NCBI GenBank assembly: GCA_008921705.1
Contig: VFFE01007583.1
Coordinates: forward strand, 1,869,496-1,933,495
Length of the DNA: 64,000 nt
Direction: 5' to 3'
Source of the DNA: Burhinus oedicnemus
Lineage: Eukaryota; Chordata; Aves; Charadriiformes; Burhinidae
The notes under the pieces are model-generated. The model was not told the DNA's origin. It searched no databases and saw nothing but the letters and a program-made list of their open reading frames with translations. The position numbers and the translations under genes were made by a program. This document shows, piece after piece, positions 1 to 12,900 of the stretch. The stretch's first letter is position 1, and the number at the start of each line of letters is the position of its first letter.

Positions 1-3000
1 AGCAATTAAGAACAAAAAAGTTTTGGAAAAGAATAAAAGTGAATGTAAATATTTCATAGGAGAAAAAGAAATAAGGTTATCTTGCCAATGGTCAGCTCCT
101 AGCATTCTGAACTTACTTATGCTCCCATAGCAGTGCAGGCAAGCTTATTTACATACCCTTTGCTTACCTATCCCTTGCTCTAAAAGGAGTAGGGGTGATG
201 GGATAAATTTTTTTATACTAGTCATTGGTCCAGCTGCTTCACTCATTTCATTCCTGAGCTGTAGCAGTAAGAAGACAATGTGTTATAATAAATCATAAAG
301 ATGACTCCTGGAATAACTTCAAGCCCAGATGCTATTCAGTTTTTGGCTGCTGGAATGATTTTGGTTTTGGGTAAAATTGGGATACTTAGTTACATAGCAG
401 ACAAGTGTGAACAGTGAGTTTCAGCCTAATGGCTACAGTGAAGAGCAGGGCTAAGAGTATGGCAGAAAGACAGATTTAATGACATAATGTGCTTTTTTTC
501 CAATTGTGCAAATCCACTCTAAAACAAGCAAGAAGCAGGAGCTTAAAGATTATGTGGAACACAAAAGGGGTTTGGTGACAGAATATTTAGGCTGGTACCC
601 AAAACCTGTCACAAGCTGGACAGGTTATACTGTGATAACAGGCTTACAGGCACTGAAGGATGGTCACCTGCTGCCAGGGGATGGAGGGTTAGCTTCCTTT
701 TGCTTGACATTGACCTTTTTTTACAGTGTTCAACATTATCAACTCAATGATACTGGGGTCCCATTTGGGAGAGGTGGCAAATTTCCAGACGTGGCCACCA
801 GGTGTTTTCAGTTATGCACACAGAAGTACATTCATAAGTAATGATGGGAAGTTATACCTCTGCCACCAGGTCCTTTGCTTAAAAACTCCCAAATGTATCT
901 GTTCTCACAGTAGCTCTGTCAACATCTTTGTTTGTGGACTCAAGAAACTAGTGATATTGCATGGATTCTGGTGTGAACAGTGTAGGGATGGCCTCTTCTG
1001 TGTATTACTGCCAAAATGATTAATTGCCCAGGCAAGATTGGTTCCTGGATGAAGAGCATCAAGCTGAATATTAGGTCAATACTGAGTTCAAGAAGAATAC
1101 AGTTCACGAACACTAAGAGGAGCTTCTTCAAAGAAGTAAGTCCTTTAGGGGTTACTTTGAATGATGCTGGACTGAGTAAATACAAGAACAGACAAACATC
1201 AAAAATTTTAAGGCGCTATCCAAAGCACACCGTTGTTTATTTTTCTCTAAACCTTTAGCATCTATTTCTTTGTGTTCTGAAGGTTATATCTATATGCATC
1301 TATTTATGAAAAAATATATAGAGCAAGGAAATGAGAGTGAAAGAGAATCACTTATGACAAATCCTAGTTAGATCACCTGGTGAATAACTTAATAATGTTA
1401 ATATACTGTAGAAAAAGTCAATAGAAGTACCAAAATAGAACAGAAATATGTTGATAGATTATCCTTTTTTTTAAAGACTGGCTAATTCTACTGTTAAGAA
1501 CACATAAAGCAATTCAGGCAAACAAAATATTTCTTCACCAAAGATAACAGTAAAAAGCTTCACTAGTTCCATGTTTCATTTCTTTATACAGTTCCATCAT
1601 TATCTAAATGTTTGCTTGCTTTTTTATTTTGAAACTTTTTATTGTATTCTGATTGTTTTATATTTATCATTTAATACAAATGAAGATAGGTCAAAATCAA
1701 AATGCAACATTTAGACATGCGTACTTCATGAGTCAGTGAACCAGCTAATTGAATCTGAAAATGAAAAGAAAGGTCCTCTAGAATGGATGTTATTGCTGTC
1801 CTGAAGATGAGAAAGTTTATATTAACATTTTCTAAGCTTATCTGGAGAAATACAAATAAACTAAAACATCTTAGTCTCTTTTGTAGTTCTATTATTTCTA
1901 TGCATATTTGAGATCTAAGGCACTGTTTCCTCTATAGTTTTACAGTGTATTGGTGAGAGAAAACTAACACAAAGACAGTCACGCCAATATCAAATTATCC
2001 ATCTAGGAAGAAAAAGAAACGTGTGAGTTAGAGGGCACTGATATGCTGTAATGTTTCTGAAAACAAAATACTAGTAAAGAAAGAGTGTGACTCAATTGTA
2101 TCTTCTGGGATAGATCCTGCCACTAGTGATATCCCCCTCCTGTCCCACATGGCTTACACTGGAATATGTCATGGTGGCCAAATCAGACTCCCACCACCCC
2201 AGGAACAGACCCAGAAATGAACTGCAGTGGGAGAAGCTTCCTCCAGCTTTGACATGGGAGGGGATAAATACCAGTTCTGTTAAAGTGAGGTGATACTCAT
2301 ACTGATTTCAGTGAAATTAAGATGCTGGGTACTTTTCAGGACTGGGTCTATTTATTTTGATCTTTTTATTCACATTTTCCTTATCTGTACAAGTGGCAGT
2401 AGAGAAAGAGAGCCAGAACACCTTCTGTTTGGTATTATTCTGTCCTCTCTCCCCTCACATTTTCTCTCAGCTGGGAGCACTGTTTGTTCAGTTTAATACT
2501 CCCACCCATCCCCATGACAGAGCTCACGCAAGCAGAGGAGAAAGCGCCTCACCTCTCATATCTCCATGAAGGCTATGAAATCACATTTATTTTAAACTGT
2601 TACTGAGGATGAAGTTAGACAATTTTGTGAAGCTTTCCTGTATTTTTTTACTAGGGACATTGTTTGACAATATGAAAACTGCATTTCTTATTGCAACTTC
2701 ATATATATGTATAAATGTGTACATATATGTGTATGTGTGTATACACTTATATACATATTTGTTGGTTGAACAGTAACAAAACCTCTGTAAGGTGGTGGAG
2801 AGATGTCCAAGTGAAAAAAAAGGATAAAAAATGACATCACCTTACTGCTATTGTATCTTAATAAAGGTGGTTATCTCTCAGACAAAATGTAATACACCGT
2901 AGAAATGAATAATGTCAAGATGGGACATGTCCATTTAAAAAACTGCAGTTGTTTTTAGCTCGGACACCAGCTATTCATTTTGCAGCAAGTGTCTGAACTC

Positions 3001-3368
3001 AGCTGAATGAAGAAAGTTATAAACACTTTGCTTTCTCATGTTTTAAAAAAGAGCTTAAATAGGCATAGCACCTCCACTTGCTGCTTTCAGATTACCCATG
3101 GGGCTGAGGAGCACGGGCAGTAACAGGTATAAAAATCGGGTGAAGGAGACAGAAAGGTAAAGGCGCAGGGTCTGTCCTCAGCAAAAGCAGCAGTGTGATG
3201 TACTGATTTCTTTGATATGTATCGAAAGCCAGGGGCATGGGGAGATAGGTTAGAAACAGGCAAATGTTTCAGGAATGCAGATGGAGAGAAATAAAAAAGA
3301 GGATGTGGACGGAGAAAAGAAAGGTGTTTCCTCGGTCTTAATGGCTCATTTTCCACTGTCCTTTACAG
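1..3368. other. AT-rich unique DNA, no gene recognised
   Basis: I see no repeat family, RNA gene or convincing coding frame in this stretch. The longest frame (506-841) has no recognisable domain and overlaps another open frame, so I treat it as chance. A degenerate TA/TG-rich run lies at about 2699-2757. The DNA is consistent with intron or intergenic sequence. Confidence 0.5.
2699..2757. repeat. Degenerate TA/TG-rich simple repeat
   Basis: This run is made of interrupted ATAT, TGTA and TGTG units without a clean period. It looks like a decayed dinucleotide microsatellite. Confidence 0.5.
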
Positions 3369-3513
3369 ACTTGGAAATGGCCACAACATCTTTTGCAGCA
3401 ATGCCTGTCAGAGAGCAACGGCCTGATGTAAATGAGATCAATAGCTTCTTTCAAACACCAACGATGGATACCGAGTGGGGGCAGAGGGGTCAGCCCAGAG
3501 CCCGAACCACCAG
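3369..3513 (+). CDS. Weak candidate coding exon (145 bp), gene unknown
   Basis: A pyrimidine-rich tract ending in CAG precedes this segment, and a CAG|GTGGGT donor-like site follows it. The frame is open throughout, starting with two bases of a split codon and ending with two bases of another. The predicted peptide is polar, with a PDVNEINSFFQ core, and contains an internal Met in good Kozak context (GAAATGGCC). I do not recognise the protein. The segment is richer in GC than its flanks. Its end phase does not fit the next candidate exon at 31789 directly, so an intervening exon, an alternative exon or a chance frame are all possible. Confidence 0.2.
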
Positions 3514-5236
3514 GTGGGTGTGGGATGGTGAGGGACATCCAAGGTCAGGCCAGGAATGTGTGTCAGGATGAGGTGTTGTCCCTTCAGTTATTGCACTCTC
3601 CCCTGGAATGAGTCTTGCAGTAAACTCTTGCAGTACACTCTTAAAGAGCTCTTATTGAAAACCTCAAACCTCATTTTTCTAATCTCAAAAAACTTAGTTT
3701 CAGTGCCAGCTCTTAAGATCTGCAGACTACTTCAGTATTTTCTTCACCATGTTAGAGTAGAAAAAAACAGAAACTGCTAATAAAATCCCTTGGAGTTCAA
3801 GCATTTGGGTTGGAAATGCACCAATGTGACTCAGTCTTTGAAACTCTTTAGGGTAACTAAAATTACAAAGACAAAATGTATTTCTTCCCACATATATAAT
3901 GGACTATTTTTCACCCAAAAAGAAGACAAAGTAACATGACAAACCTACTTCCTGTTAAACAAGCAATGTAACTGTCAATCTGACTGGCAATTGAACACTG
4001 TTCTCTATGTACTGTGGTAGAAATGAAAGAAATAAAAGTTCAAATAAATTTTAAATAATTTTCCAAAATATTAAAAAATCAAAAGGTATTCCATACTCTG
4101 TTCCAAAGAGGAAATACTTTGATTTGCTTACAAGTTTTCACAAATTACAGAATTTTATTATTCAGAACCCCGAAAGAAATATTAGTAAGTATAAGCAATT
4201 AGTTTTCCATGGAACTGCTAGAATACCTTCTCTCAGACTTCTCTGACAGAGCAGGAAAAAGAGGAACAGACTCTCTTCATTTCATTTTGAGCCTGATTCA
4301 GCAAAACATTTGAGTACATAGTTGGGTCCAGAGGGATTTTAAATGCATGCCTGAAGCTAAGCATTTACTTAAGACCTTGTTCAAGCCAGCATGATCTGAT
4401 TTCCAAGTACCAAACGCATGTTGTTTTTCTCTGAGTTCATAGGAAACTTGATATTGCACAGAGGGCAGAGTATGTCATCAAATGTTCCCCCTTTATGCTA
4501 GAGGGATGTTCAGTGGTCAGAAATGCTTCCCAATTTAGAGTCTCTTTTCATCTGCCTCACTATTTTATACTGCATGTACGCTGTGTTCCTGTAAAATCTG
4601 TTGGATTTGTCTACAGGAGCATTGTTCTTAAAGCAAATGGCCCTTCTACCCTAGGGAGACTAAACTAAGTGTAGTAAAGAAAAATATATCAAGAGCTGAG
4701 GTGGCTGGGAATCTCTATGACAGCGTAATTTTTATGCCTGATTGATTCAGGATTTCTCTGTTGTAATTTAGGACATGTTGAAAAGATACAAGCAGAACAT
4801 TATTTGCATAAAGTTCAGATCAAAAGTTGCAGGAAGACCAGTACAGGACAATTTATGTATATTTCACACCATACTTTGGTTATGGAGATATTCTTCTATT
4901 TATTCTGGGACATTAAGTTCCCAACACAATCCATTCACGGAGGGAATAAAGAGAGACAGAAAACTAATCCCTCAAATTAATTTAATCTCATAAAGTTCAC
5001 TGGCAGAAGGAGCCAGGCTTCCAAATATCCTGATCAAAGAGAGTTCAAGAAGGTAAGAGAGTAAAAAGCAGAAGCGTTTAACAAAAATACTGTTTGTCTT
5101 ATGTTTCTGTTCCCTGGGAGACTCAGAAACCAGGTCCAGAGCTTGTAAAGTGATACACAGCATTGAAAATGCAATAAACTACAATTAGCAAGAACCACTG
5201 TCGTTCATCCACCTGGAGTTCCCAGGCATGCAACAG
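3514..5236. other. Unique DNA, no gene recognised
   Basis: I see nothing that can be called here. A stretch around 4286-4380 faintly resembles ancient amniote interspersed repeats (GCCTGATTCAGCAAA followed by AAGCTAAGCATTTACTTAAG), but it is too decayed for me to assign. Confidence 0.4.
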
Positions 5237-5506
5237 TCATAGAATCATAGAATAGTTTGGGTTGGAAGGGACCTTTAAAGATCATCTAATCCAACCTCCC
5301 CTGCAATGAGCAGGGACATCTTCGACTAGATCAGGTTGCTCAGAGCCCCATCCAACCTGATCTTGAATGTTTCATGGATGGGGTATCTACCACCTCTCTG
5401 GGCAATCTGTTCCAGTGTTTCACCACCATCATTGTGGAAAAATTTCTTCCTTATATCTAGTCTAAATCTACCCTCTTTCAGTTTAAAGCCTTTGCCCCTT
5501 GTCATA

Positions 5507-6211
5507 TCACATATATCGCCCTATTGAAAGTTTGTCCCCATCTTTCTTATAAGCCCCATTTGGGTACTGACAGGCAACAATAAGGTTTCCTTGGAGCCTT
5601 CTCTTCTCCGGGCTGAACAACCCCAACACTCTCAGTTTGTCCTCATAGGAAAGGTGTTCCAGCCCTCTGATCATTTTTGTGGTCCTACTCTGGACTCGCT
5701 CCAACAGGTCCATGTCTTTCCTTTGCTGAGGGCTCCAGAGCTGGACGTGGTACTCCAGGTGGGGTCTCACCACAGCAGAATAAAGGGGGATAATTACCTC
5801 CCTTGACCTGCTGACCACACTTCTTTTGATGCAGTCCAAGATACAGTTGGCTTTCTGGGCTGTGAGTGCACTTTGCCGGGTGATGTCCAGCTTTTCATCC
5901 ACCAGTAGCCCCAAGTCCTTCTCAACAGGGCTGTTCTCAAATCCTTCATCCCCCAGCCTGTATTGATACTGGGAATTGCCCCAACCCAGGGGCAAGACCT
6001 TGCACTTGGCTTTGTTGAACCTCATGAGGTTCACATGAACCCACTTCTTGAGCCTGTCCAGGTCCCTTTGGATGACATTCCTTCCCTCAGGTGCGTCAAC
6101 TGCACCACTCAGCTTGGTCACCTGCAAACTTACTGAGGGTGCACTCAATCCCACTATGTCATTGATGAAAGTATTCAACAGTACTGGTCCCAGTACGGAC
6201 CCGATCTCCAT
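5507..6211 (-). pseudogene. CR1 ORF2 fragment: RT thumb and C-terminal region
   Basis: This 234-codon open piece carries the conserved CR1 segment after the RT catalytic core. Visible features are the [13 protein letters not shown] helix, [25 protein letters not shown], the [15 protein letters not shown] motif and the [19 protein letters not shown]-terminal block. The region that should hold the catalytic FADD reads as a shifted [11 protein letters not shown], so the active site is lost. The piece overlaps the upstream RT frame at 6175-6211 in another frame, which marks a frameshift at motif B. It is part of the long CR1 and is not a functional gene. Confidence 0.85.
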
Positions 6212-6747
6212 CCAGACATTGAGCCGTTGACTACTACCCTTTGGATGCCATCATCCAACCAATTCCTCATCCACCAAACAGTCCACCCATCAAATTCATA
6301 CCTCTCCAATTCCGAGAGAAGGATTTTGTAGAGGATCATGTCAAAGGCCTTACAGAAGTCCAGATAGATGACATCTGTAGCTCTTCCCTTGTCCACTGAT
6401 GTAGTCAATCTGTCATAGAAGGCCACTAGGTTGGTCAGGCAGGACTTGCCCTTGGTGAATTCATGCTGCCTGCCTTGAATCACATCCCTGTCCTCCACGT
6501 GCCTTAGCATAGCTTCTGGGAGGATGTGTTCCACGATATTCCCAGGCACAGAGGTGAAGCTGACAGGTTGGTAGTTCCCAGGGTTCTCCTTTCTACCCCT
6601 TTTAAAAATGGGTGAAATGTTTCCCTTTTTCAAGTCCCTGTGGACTTCACCTGGCTGCCATGATTTTTCAAATATCATGGAGAGTGGCTTGGTAACTACA
6701 TCAGCTGATTCCTTCAGGACTCTGGGATGCATCTCGTCAGGTGCCAT
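6175..6747 (-). pseudogene. CR1 ORF2 fragment: RT fingers and palm start
   Basis: This 190-codon piece begins in the N-terminal RT region ([12 protein letters not shown], then [11 protein letters not shown]) and runs through [12 protein letters not shown] and the [14 protein letters not shown] block. It continues into catalytic motif A ([11 protein letters not shown]), which still has its first aspartate. It ends in a corrupted motif B, where the expected [10 protein letters not shown] is out of frame. It belongs to the 5237-7960 CR1 and is inactive through frameshift. Confidence 0.87.
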
Positions 6748-7307
6748 AGACTTCTGTATGTTCAGGTTCCTCAGGTGGCCATGAACTTGATCTTCTCTTA
6801 CAGTGGGAGGGACTTTGCTCCCCCAGTTCCTTCCTTGTGGTCAATCCACTCAAGGGGTGTGGGAAGAGAGGTTGCCAGTGAAGACTGAGGCAAAAAAAAT
6901 CGTGGAGTACCTCAGCCTTCTCCTTGACCATTTTTACCAGTTTGCCAGTCTTGCTCATCAAGTGGGGGTACACTTTCTTTGATCTTCCTTCTCTGGCTGA
7001 CATACCTATAGAAGACCTTCTTATTCTTTGCATCCATTGCCAAGTTCAGCTCCAGCTTTGTCTTGGCCTTCCTGACCCCATCTCTACACAACCGTGCAGT
7101 GTCCCTTTACCCTTCCCAGGATTCCTGTCCCTGCTTCCACTGTCTGTGCATCTCTTTCTTGCCCTTTAGTTTGACCAACAGGTCTTGACTCAGCCATGCC
7201 AATCTCTTGCCTTCCTTTCCTGATTTCTTACACTTGGGGATTGAGAGGTCTTGAGCCTTAAAGATCTGCCAGCTCTGTTCTGCTCCGTTGTCCCTGAAAG
7301 CAGTTTC

Positions 7308-7640
7308 TCAGGGCGTCCTATCAACTAACTCCTTGAAGAGCTGGAAGTTTGCTTTCCTAAAATCCAGGGTCCTGACTTTACTGTTCGCCTGACCCATATC
7401 CCTCAAGACTACGAAATCCACCAGTGCATGATCACTGCAGCCCAGGCTGCCTCCAATCTTGACATCACTGATAAGCTCACTTGCATTGGTGACCAACAGG
7501 TCCAGTGTCACATCTCCTCTGGCAGGACTGCCTATGACCTGGCTTAAGAAGTTATCCTCAGTGCATTCCAGGAATCTCCAGGATTGCCTACAGCTCACTG
7601 TGCTACTTTTCCAGCAGACAGGACAAGAGGCTGTGAGCAT
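7308..7640 (-). pseudogene. CR1 ORF2 fragment: endonuclease C-terminal part
   Basis: The frame contains the end of the APE-type endonuclease domain: DVTLDLLVTNASELI, then IGGSLGCSDHALVDF with the catalytic SDH triad motif, then KVRTLDFRKANFQLFKELV. Further endonuclease sequence continues to the right in shifted frames (GVYYRPPNQGEPVDE around 7675-7715, and ETWSDESHDWG around 7900-7930). The domain is broken by frameshifts and a stop, so no active nuclease is encoded. Confidence 0.85.
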
Positions 7641-7960
7641 GATGCCTCCTGTAGCTGGAGTAAGGCAACTTCGTCAACAGGCTCCCCTTGATTGGGTGGT
7701 CTGTAGTAGACACCAAGCACAAAGCTCCCTTTATTGTCTCGGTCTCTAATTCTTACCTATAAGCTTTCAATCTGCTCGTGGCTATTCTTCAGAGACAGCT
7801 CGTCACACTCTGTCCATTTCTTGCTGTAGAGGGCAATGCCTCTGCCCCTCCTTCCTCACCCGTCCCTTCTGAACAGCCTGTAGTGATCGATTGCTGCACC
7901 CCAGTCATGGGATTCATCCGACCAAGTTTCAGTATGTTGATAACCTGGACAAACAACCTT

Positions 7961-10900
7961 GAAATTGAGCCCTGTCACATATTAACTTCATTCCCTGATA
8001 GATTATAAATGGCTGCGGTAGGTTTGGGATATCCAAGAGCAAGATGAGATCTGGTTGAGGAAGCAAAAACTCACTTGGAAGCATTGTTTACCTTTGCTGA
8101 GCTGTTTTTGGGCACAGTGTTGCAAAACCAGGATGTAATTAAACTTGTTTGGACAAATAAAATAGTTTGTCTCTTTTTACCCTGCAGTAAAGATGAAGAT
8201 TTTCAACCTCAGCAAGAGCTGAGTTAATAAGGAGTGTGCTTACTCTTTGTGTTCCTGGAGGCATTTCATCCTCCACGCGAGCACTTTCCATTTCACATTA
8301 TTCATGTCACTGAGGAACTATTTAATGTCAGGGAGTTCAGCCAGAGATTCTGGAGCTAAGGGGAGATTGCTTAGATTCTTGCTGCAACTACAGCTGTTTA
8401 TAGGCTCACTGCCACTGGTGCTTTCGGTGCCACAGCACTAGTGGCTTGGACGCTCAAATGCAAAGAGGTTTTCATGTTATTTTCTCACAAAAGCTGCTGA
8501 TTTCCCTCCTTTTTCCAGAACACCATTAATCTAATGACCTCAAAATCAACAGATCCTATTGTAAAATCTGTGAACAAATAAATTTCTGAACTGTTAAGTT
8601 ACTTAGTGGGTGTCCTATTTAATTTCTATCCTGTTTTGGATTGATACCTTACATCTAAACAACTCCAAATTTTTTAAAGCAAAAGTTTTATTGAGACGAA
8701 CAGGCAGGCAAGTTCTGCTTATCACAGACTCAAAAAGTTGTTGTGGTTTACCCTTCAGAGTTTAAAGATCTGTAAAATCAAGGGAGGCATCATACAACTA
8801 AAGCCAGTCTGTCCTGATCTTGTGATATTAACTGATTACTGTACCTCTTCTTTCTGCTTAGAAAACTACACTAACATTTTCAGTTTTGACATTAACTTCC
8901 AGACTCAGCAAGCACTGAAATTACAATGAACTGCACATCCCTCCCTTAGTCATGTTGGTGCTTGCCATAGATTCAGAAAACTATTTTATTGTGTTGTACT
9001 TTGATTCTAATATACATGTTCATAACTGTACAAGGTAGAAACATGCTTTAAAAAAAGACAGAGGCTGGCTCCCTAAGCTTCTGTGGCTGCCACATTCTCC
9101 TTCTTACTATAATAGCACCATTTATTTACAATGTTTTCCAAAAGTTCTCTGATAAAAAAGAGGTAAGAAAAAAATGCTCGGATTTGAACTGGTGGATAAC
9201 ATTGTCATGATATACTGTGTAATGCAATGCCCCCAGACTGGGGGCTATGGACAAAATAAGAAATATTGGGAAAAGGAGTAATTTTAAAGCTGTAATATAA
9301 TCAAATGGGAATTTGAATGCTGAATGTATTTGCTTGAGACTGGACAAGAACTAACAAAGGGGATTTTGTGTTTTTTCAAGTCTCATGTTTCTTAAAAAAT
9401 AGATACCATTCTGCGAATATCAGGACACCAGGACTTACGGTTGCTAATCTTTCTGAAGCAAATTAAACATAATAGATTCAGTAACTTTCTTGCTATGGTC
9501 TTTACATGATCCTTTTTCTTAAGACATATTTAAATATTAAAGAATACTGTCCAGTAAAGACCTAATTCTGTATGACCCAAACATATGTGCTGATAACCTG
9601 AAAACTTCCAGCTCAAAGGTCACTTTAATATGAACACAGAGTATGACAGATGATGCTTTTAAACTTGACAAAGAATGATATTTAATAGTGGGGCTGAACA
9701 AGAGCGAGACAATTCCTTAGGATTTTACAAAGCCCCCCCTTCTTATTTCCCATCGCACCCTTAGATCATGATCTCTTACAGTATCATCTTCAGTCTCCCA
9801 CCTTAGGAAGTGCAGAAATATCTATTTTTGTGTGTTAAATTTAGCAACACTTGGTGTTTACACCACACCAAGCAGTTTTTGTCTCTTCCTGCTGCCAGTC
9901 TGCAGAGGCCAGGCAAATGCTTTCTGACTCTTAGCCTGACTCAAACTGCAGATAAAGTTTACAGACATCTGGGAGTAGTCAAACACTTGGCCTTCTCTTG
10001 CTTATGTGGCTATACTGATCCCTGATTCTGTCAGAATCAGTTTAATAGCCTGACAGCTGGCTGAAATTTTCATTTATTTTAGCAGCTTGGGAACTGATTG
10101 CCTGTGTTTTGTGACAAAGACCAACAGCTTGTCCTAGTATTTTTTATGCAACCGTGTCATATATTCATTTTTAGCAACTTTATTCTAAACTTCTGTGCAT
10201 TTGAAAGTTGTCAGCCCCTTGTACTTTCCTGTAAGAAAAAAAAGTAATGGCCAAGAAACATTGAAAACAGGTGCCATAAATTCATATTTAAACAAGGCAA
10301 CAAATTTAGTTATCCAATGTATAGAAGGATCTTCATCAGCACAAATGTTCTTGAAAACAAAATGTAATTACTGTTCTACTATATTCATGAGAGGCTGTTA
10401 TTTTGATACATCTTAACACTTGTCAGCCTCCATATGTGTATTTTGCTTATTTTTAATTCATTTTTAATCACTTGGGTACCTAACTGCAGGAGCTTTAAGT
10501 TGATGCTGAATGTGTGTCTTTTATTTTGAGAGCCCACTGTTCACAAATACATAGGAGAAGTCTCTGAAGCCCAGCATAAGGAACACATCATTATCCTCAT
10601 TAAACAGTATCCTTCAGAAATGCTGGTCTTTGCCAACTATCCCCAGCAGTACAGTAACCCCCAACATGTAACAACAGCTCTCCTTCCCTGCTAGAGCGCA
10701 GCTGCAGAGTGCTTTGGATACAGTCAGCAAGCTTCAACAGTGCTTTGGGGGAAAACCCTAGCAGAAAGTTAAACATTAGGTAGAAAGTGTAACAGAAACA
10801 CTCATGACAAAGCAATGAAGTTCAGCCTGTTTGTTAATGGTCAAGACAAGTGAAGCAAAAATAAAACAAAGATAAAAAGATAAGAAGGTAAAACTGAAGT

Positions 10901-12119
10901 GTCACAAATACCTTTGGGAAAAAAGTTCAAAGGTAGAGGGAAAACTGGAAAATAGTGAGGCAGAAAAGGTCCCTGGCTCCGCTGCAGCTTATCACTTGGC
11001 CTATAAAGGGAGCCTTAACACTCATGGAAGCTCTATCCACCCTAGCTCTGCTTGGTTAAGTGTTAAGGAGTCCTCTTGCAAGCTACAAAACTTCAGCCTT
11101 GTAGACTGCCAACAGTAGGTGTCCTGAATGCCTCTCAGTCCACCTGTGGGTTGGCAATTAATGCTGAGAGAGCGCTGATAAAGTTGACACCCACACAGCC
11201 TATCAGAAATTTACCCTACCCAACGACCATAAGTTAGGAAGTAATATTAATCTTGATGAATATATATCTATTCTAATGGGTAATATTTTGTCTGAGTATT
11301 ACTGACCAACTCTAAGGTTTAAATAAACCAGTGTTAAATCAGAAAGGGAAATTTATAAGACACTAAAGTTGTCTCATGCAAGTTAGAATTGCCTCAGAAG
11401 ATTATAGGTCAATTTAAACCAATACAGCAAAAAGTAAATGGCTATAGCCAAGACTACAGAGCCATGCCTTCAGGTTGAGATCAAACACCTTGAACCTGTA
11501 GCTCACCTTGTGGCTGAGCACACGCTGTTTGACCAGATGGGTTGGCAGTACTTTAATAGGAACACTTTGTCTCCCTTTCCTTTTTTTTGTTTTAACAGCA
11601 CATTAGAGAATAATGTCTTAAAAGTAGATGCTATGAAGTGTATATAACAAATATTTTAAAATGGTATGTCCTCATAGGAAGAAAAAAAAGCCAAACCAAC
11701 AAAGTTTGCAGAACTTGGATTCAGCTGAGGCAATTTTGTGCTATCTGCAAGCAGCTTCTTTCACCGCTAGCCCAGACCTCAGATCGGGTGCTGAAGACCC
11801 ATTTGCACCAAGAGATTTTGCTTGTGAAGAATCAAGTGACACCAGCTTTTTGTTTGTTTGCTTGTTTTTTTCCAATTGGTTTTCATAATTCAGGATTTAA
11901 ATTTTGGTAACTTGAACATCTATATGAACACCAACTTTGAGCATTGGCCTGGTGTTCCCGGGAAGTCAAAGCTTGAACACTAAGCTTAAGTTCTGCGAGA
12001 ACTAGAATTTTTATTATGTGGAAACATGAGCTATTTTAATGTTCTCATTTAAGTTCAAGAGCAGGTTAAATGAGTAGAATTAATTCACATGTCACCATTT
12101 AGGGCTATGAGACTGAGAT
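7961..12119. other. Unique DNA with one small hairpin; no gene
   Basis: No transposon family, RNA gene or splice-flanked coding frame stands out apart from the hairpin at 8411-8445. The open frames here are short and lack recognisable motifs. Confidence 0.45.
8411..8445. other. 35-nt hairpin with 11-bp stem
   Basis: GCCACTGGTGC at 8411-8421 pairs with GCACTAGTGGC at 8435-8445 across a 13-nt loop. Ten pairs are Watson-Crick and one is a G-T (G-U in RNA) wobble. It lies in otherwise unstructured unique DNA. It is shorter than a typical microRNA precursor and I cannot assign a role. Confidence 0.5.
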
Positions 12120-12900
12120 ATACAAGACCTGCCATACTGGATGAGACCAAAAGTTCAGCTAGCTCAGCAATGTATCTCTGGTAGAAGCCAGTAGCAGCTG
12201 CTTAGGGAAAGAGTGGAAGACACCAGGCATGTGTAGAGTAATCCTTTCTCTGGTTATATATTCCCAGCTTTTGGCAGTCAGTGATTTAAGGACTTCCTGA
12301 GCCAGAGATTACATGTAGAACAAAAAGTTTAATAGACCTGAATGGATTTGTTTTCCATCCAGTTGTCTAATCCCTTTTAATGCCATTTACACTTTCAGCT
12401 TCCAAAGTCTGCTCATGCAGTGAGTTCTACCATTAGTGTGTTATTAAAAGTACTTCTCTTTTGCTTCAATTTATATCTTTTGCCTGATAATTTTACTGGC
12501 TTCCCACAAGTACTTGTGCTGGAAGGAAGGGCAAATATAATATCTCTGTACGATAATTGTCCCCTCTTTACCTCCTGCATACAGCTCATGATTTTGTAGA
12601 CCTCTATCATATCTGTCTTCTTTTTTCTTTTCCAAGCTAAAATTTTCAGTCTATTGCATATTAATGGATGTTGTTTCATATAGCTAAATATCATCTCTTT
12701 CTCTTCTTCGTTTGGTTAATTTGTTCTTTTCTAATTACCAGGAGGGATGAGAACTACATAGCAAATTAGTGATGTAGGCTCACCATCTATTTACCCATCA
12801 GAATTATATTCTGTTTCTGTTTTGTTCTTTCCAAATAATTCCCAATATAGTCTGTCATTGCCATTTTGACTGTCACTGATCCAATGAATTCAAAAACCTC
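12120..12900 (-). mobile_element. Ancient CR1-type LINE 3' region (turtle/crocodile-like subfamily)
   Basis: Read on the minus strand, this resembles the 3' part of an old amniote CR1 lineage, common in turtles and crocodilians. The left end carries the antisense of the 3' UTR (GCCATACTGGATGAGACCAA). Further right, the minus-strand frame at 12413-12694 contains TDMIEVYKIMS, the conserved block near the C-terminus of ORF2. Beyond it, sequence matching the next upstream ORF2 block (antisense of GCACACAGTATTC-type text) is recognisable to about 12890. The copy is strongly diverged and lacks the young ATTCTATG 3' repeat, so it predates the other CR1 copies here. The assignment rests on remembered consensus patterns. 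Confidence 0.75.

Larger units (their letters stand above)
5237..7960 (-). mobile_element. CR1 LINE, long 5'-truncated decayed copy
   Basis: This is a CR1 non-LTR retrotransposon read on the minus strand. CR1 ORF2 encodes an APE-like endonuclease and a reverse transcriptase used for target-primed reverse transcription. The 3' end is at the left, with the octamer-type end (TCATAGAATCATAGAATAG) followed by GGGACCTTTAAAGATCATCTA. Moving right come the C-terminal region, the reverse transcriptase, the endonuclease-RT linker and the endonuclease. The last recognisable endonuclease sequence (an ETW motif) is near 7930, so the copy is 5'-truncated inside ORF2, at about 2.7 kb of a full length usually near 4.5 kb. 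Frameshifts and stops split the frame into at least four pieces. It is the longest CR1 in the window and is clearly inactive. Confidence 0.93.

Noticed and set aside
506..841. 111-codon open frame on the + strand
   Set aside because: It has no recognisable motif, overlaps another open frame, and has no clear splice sites or supporting context.
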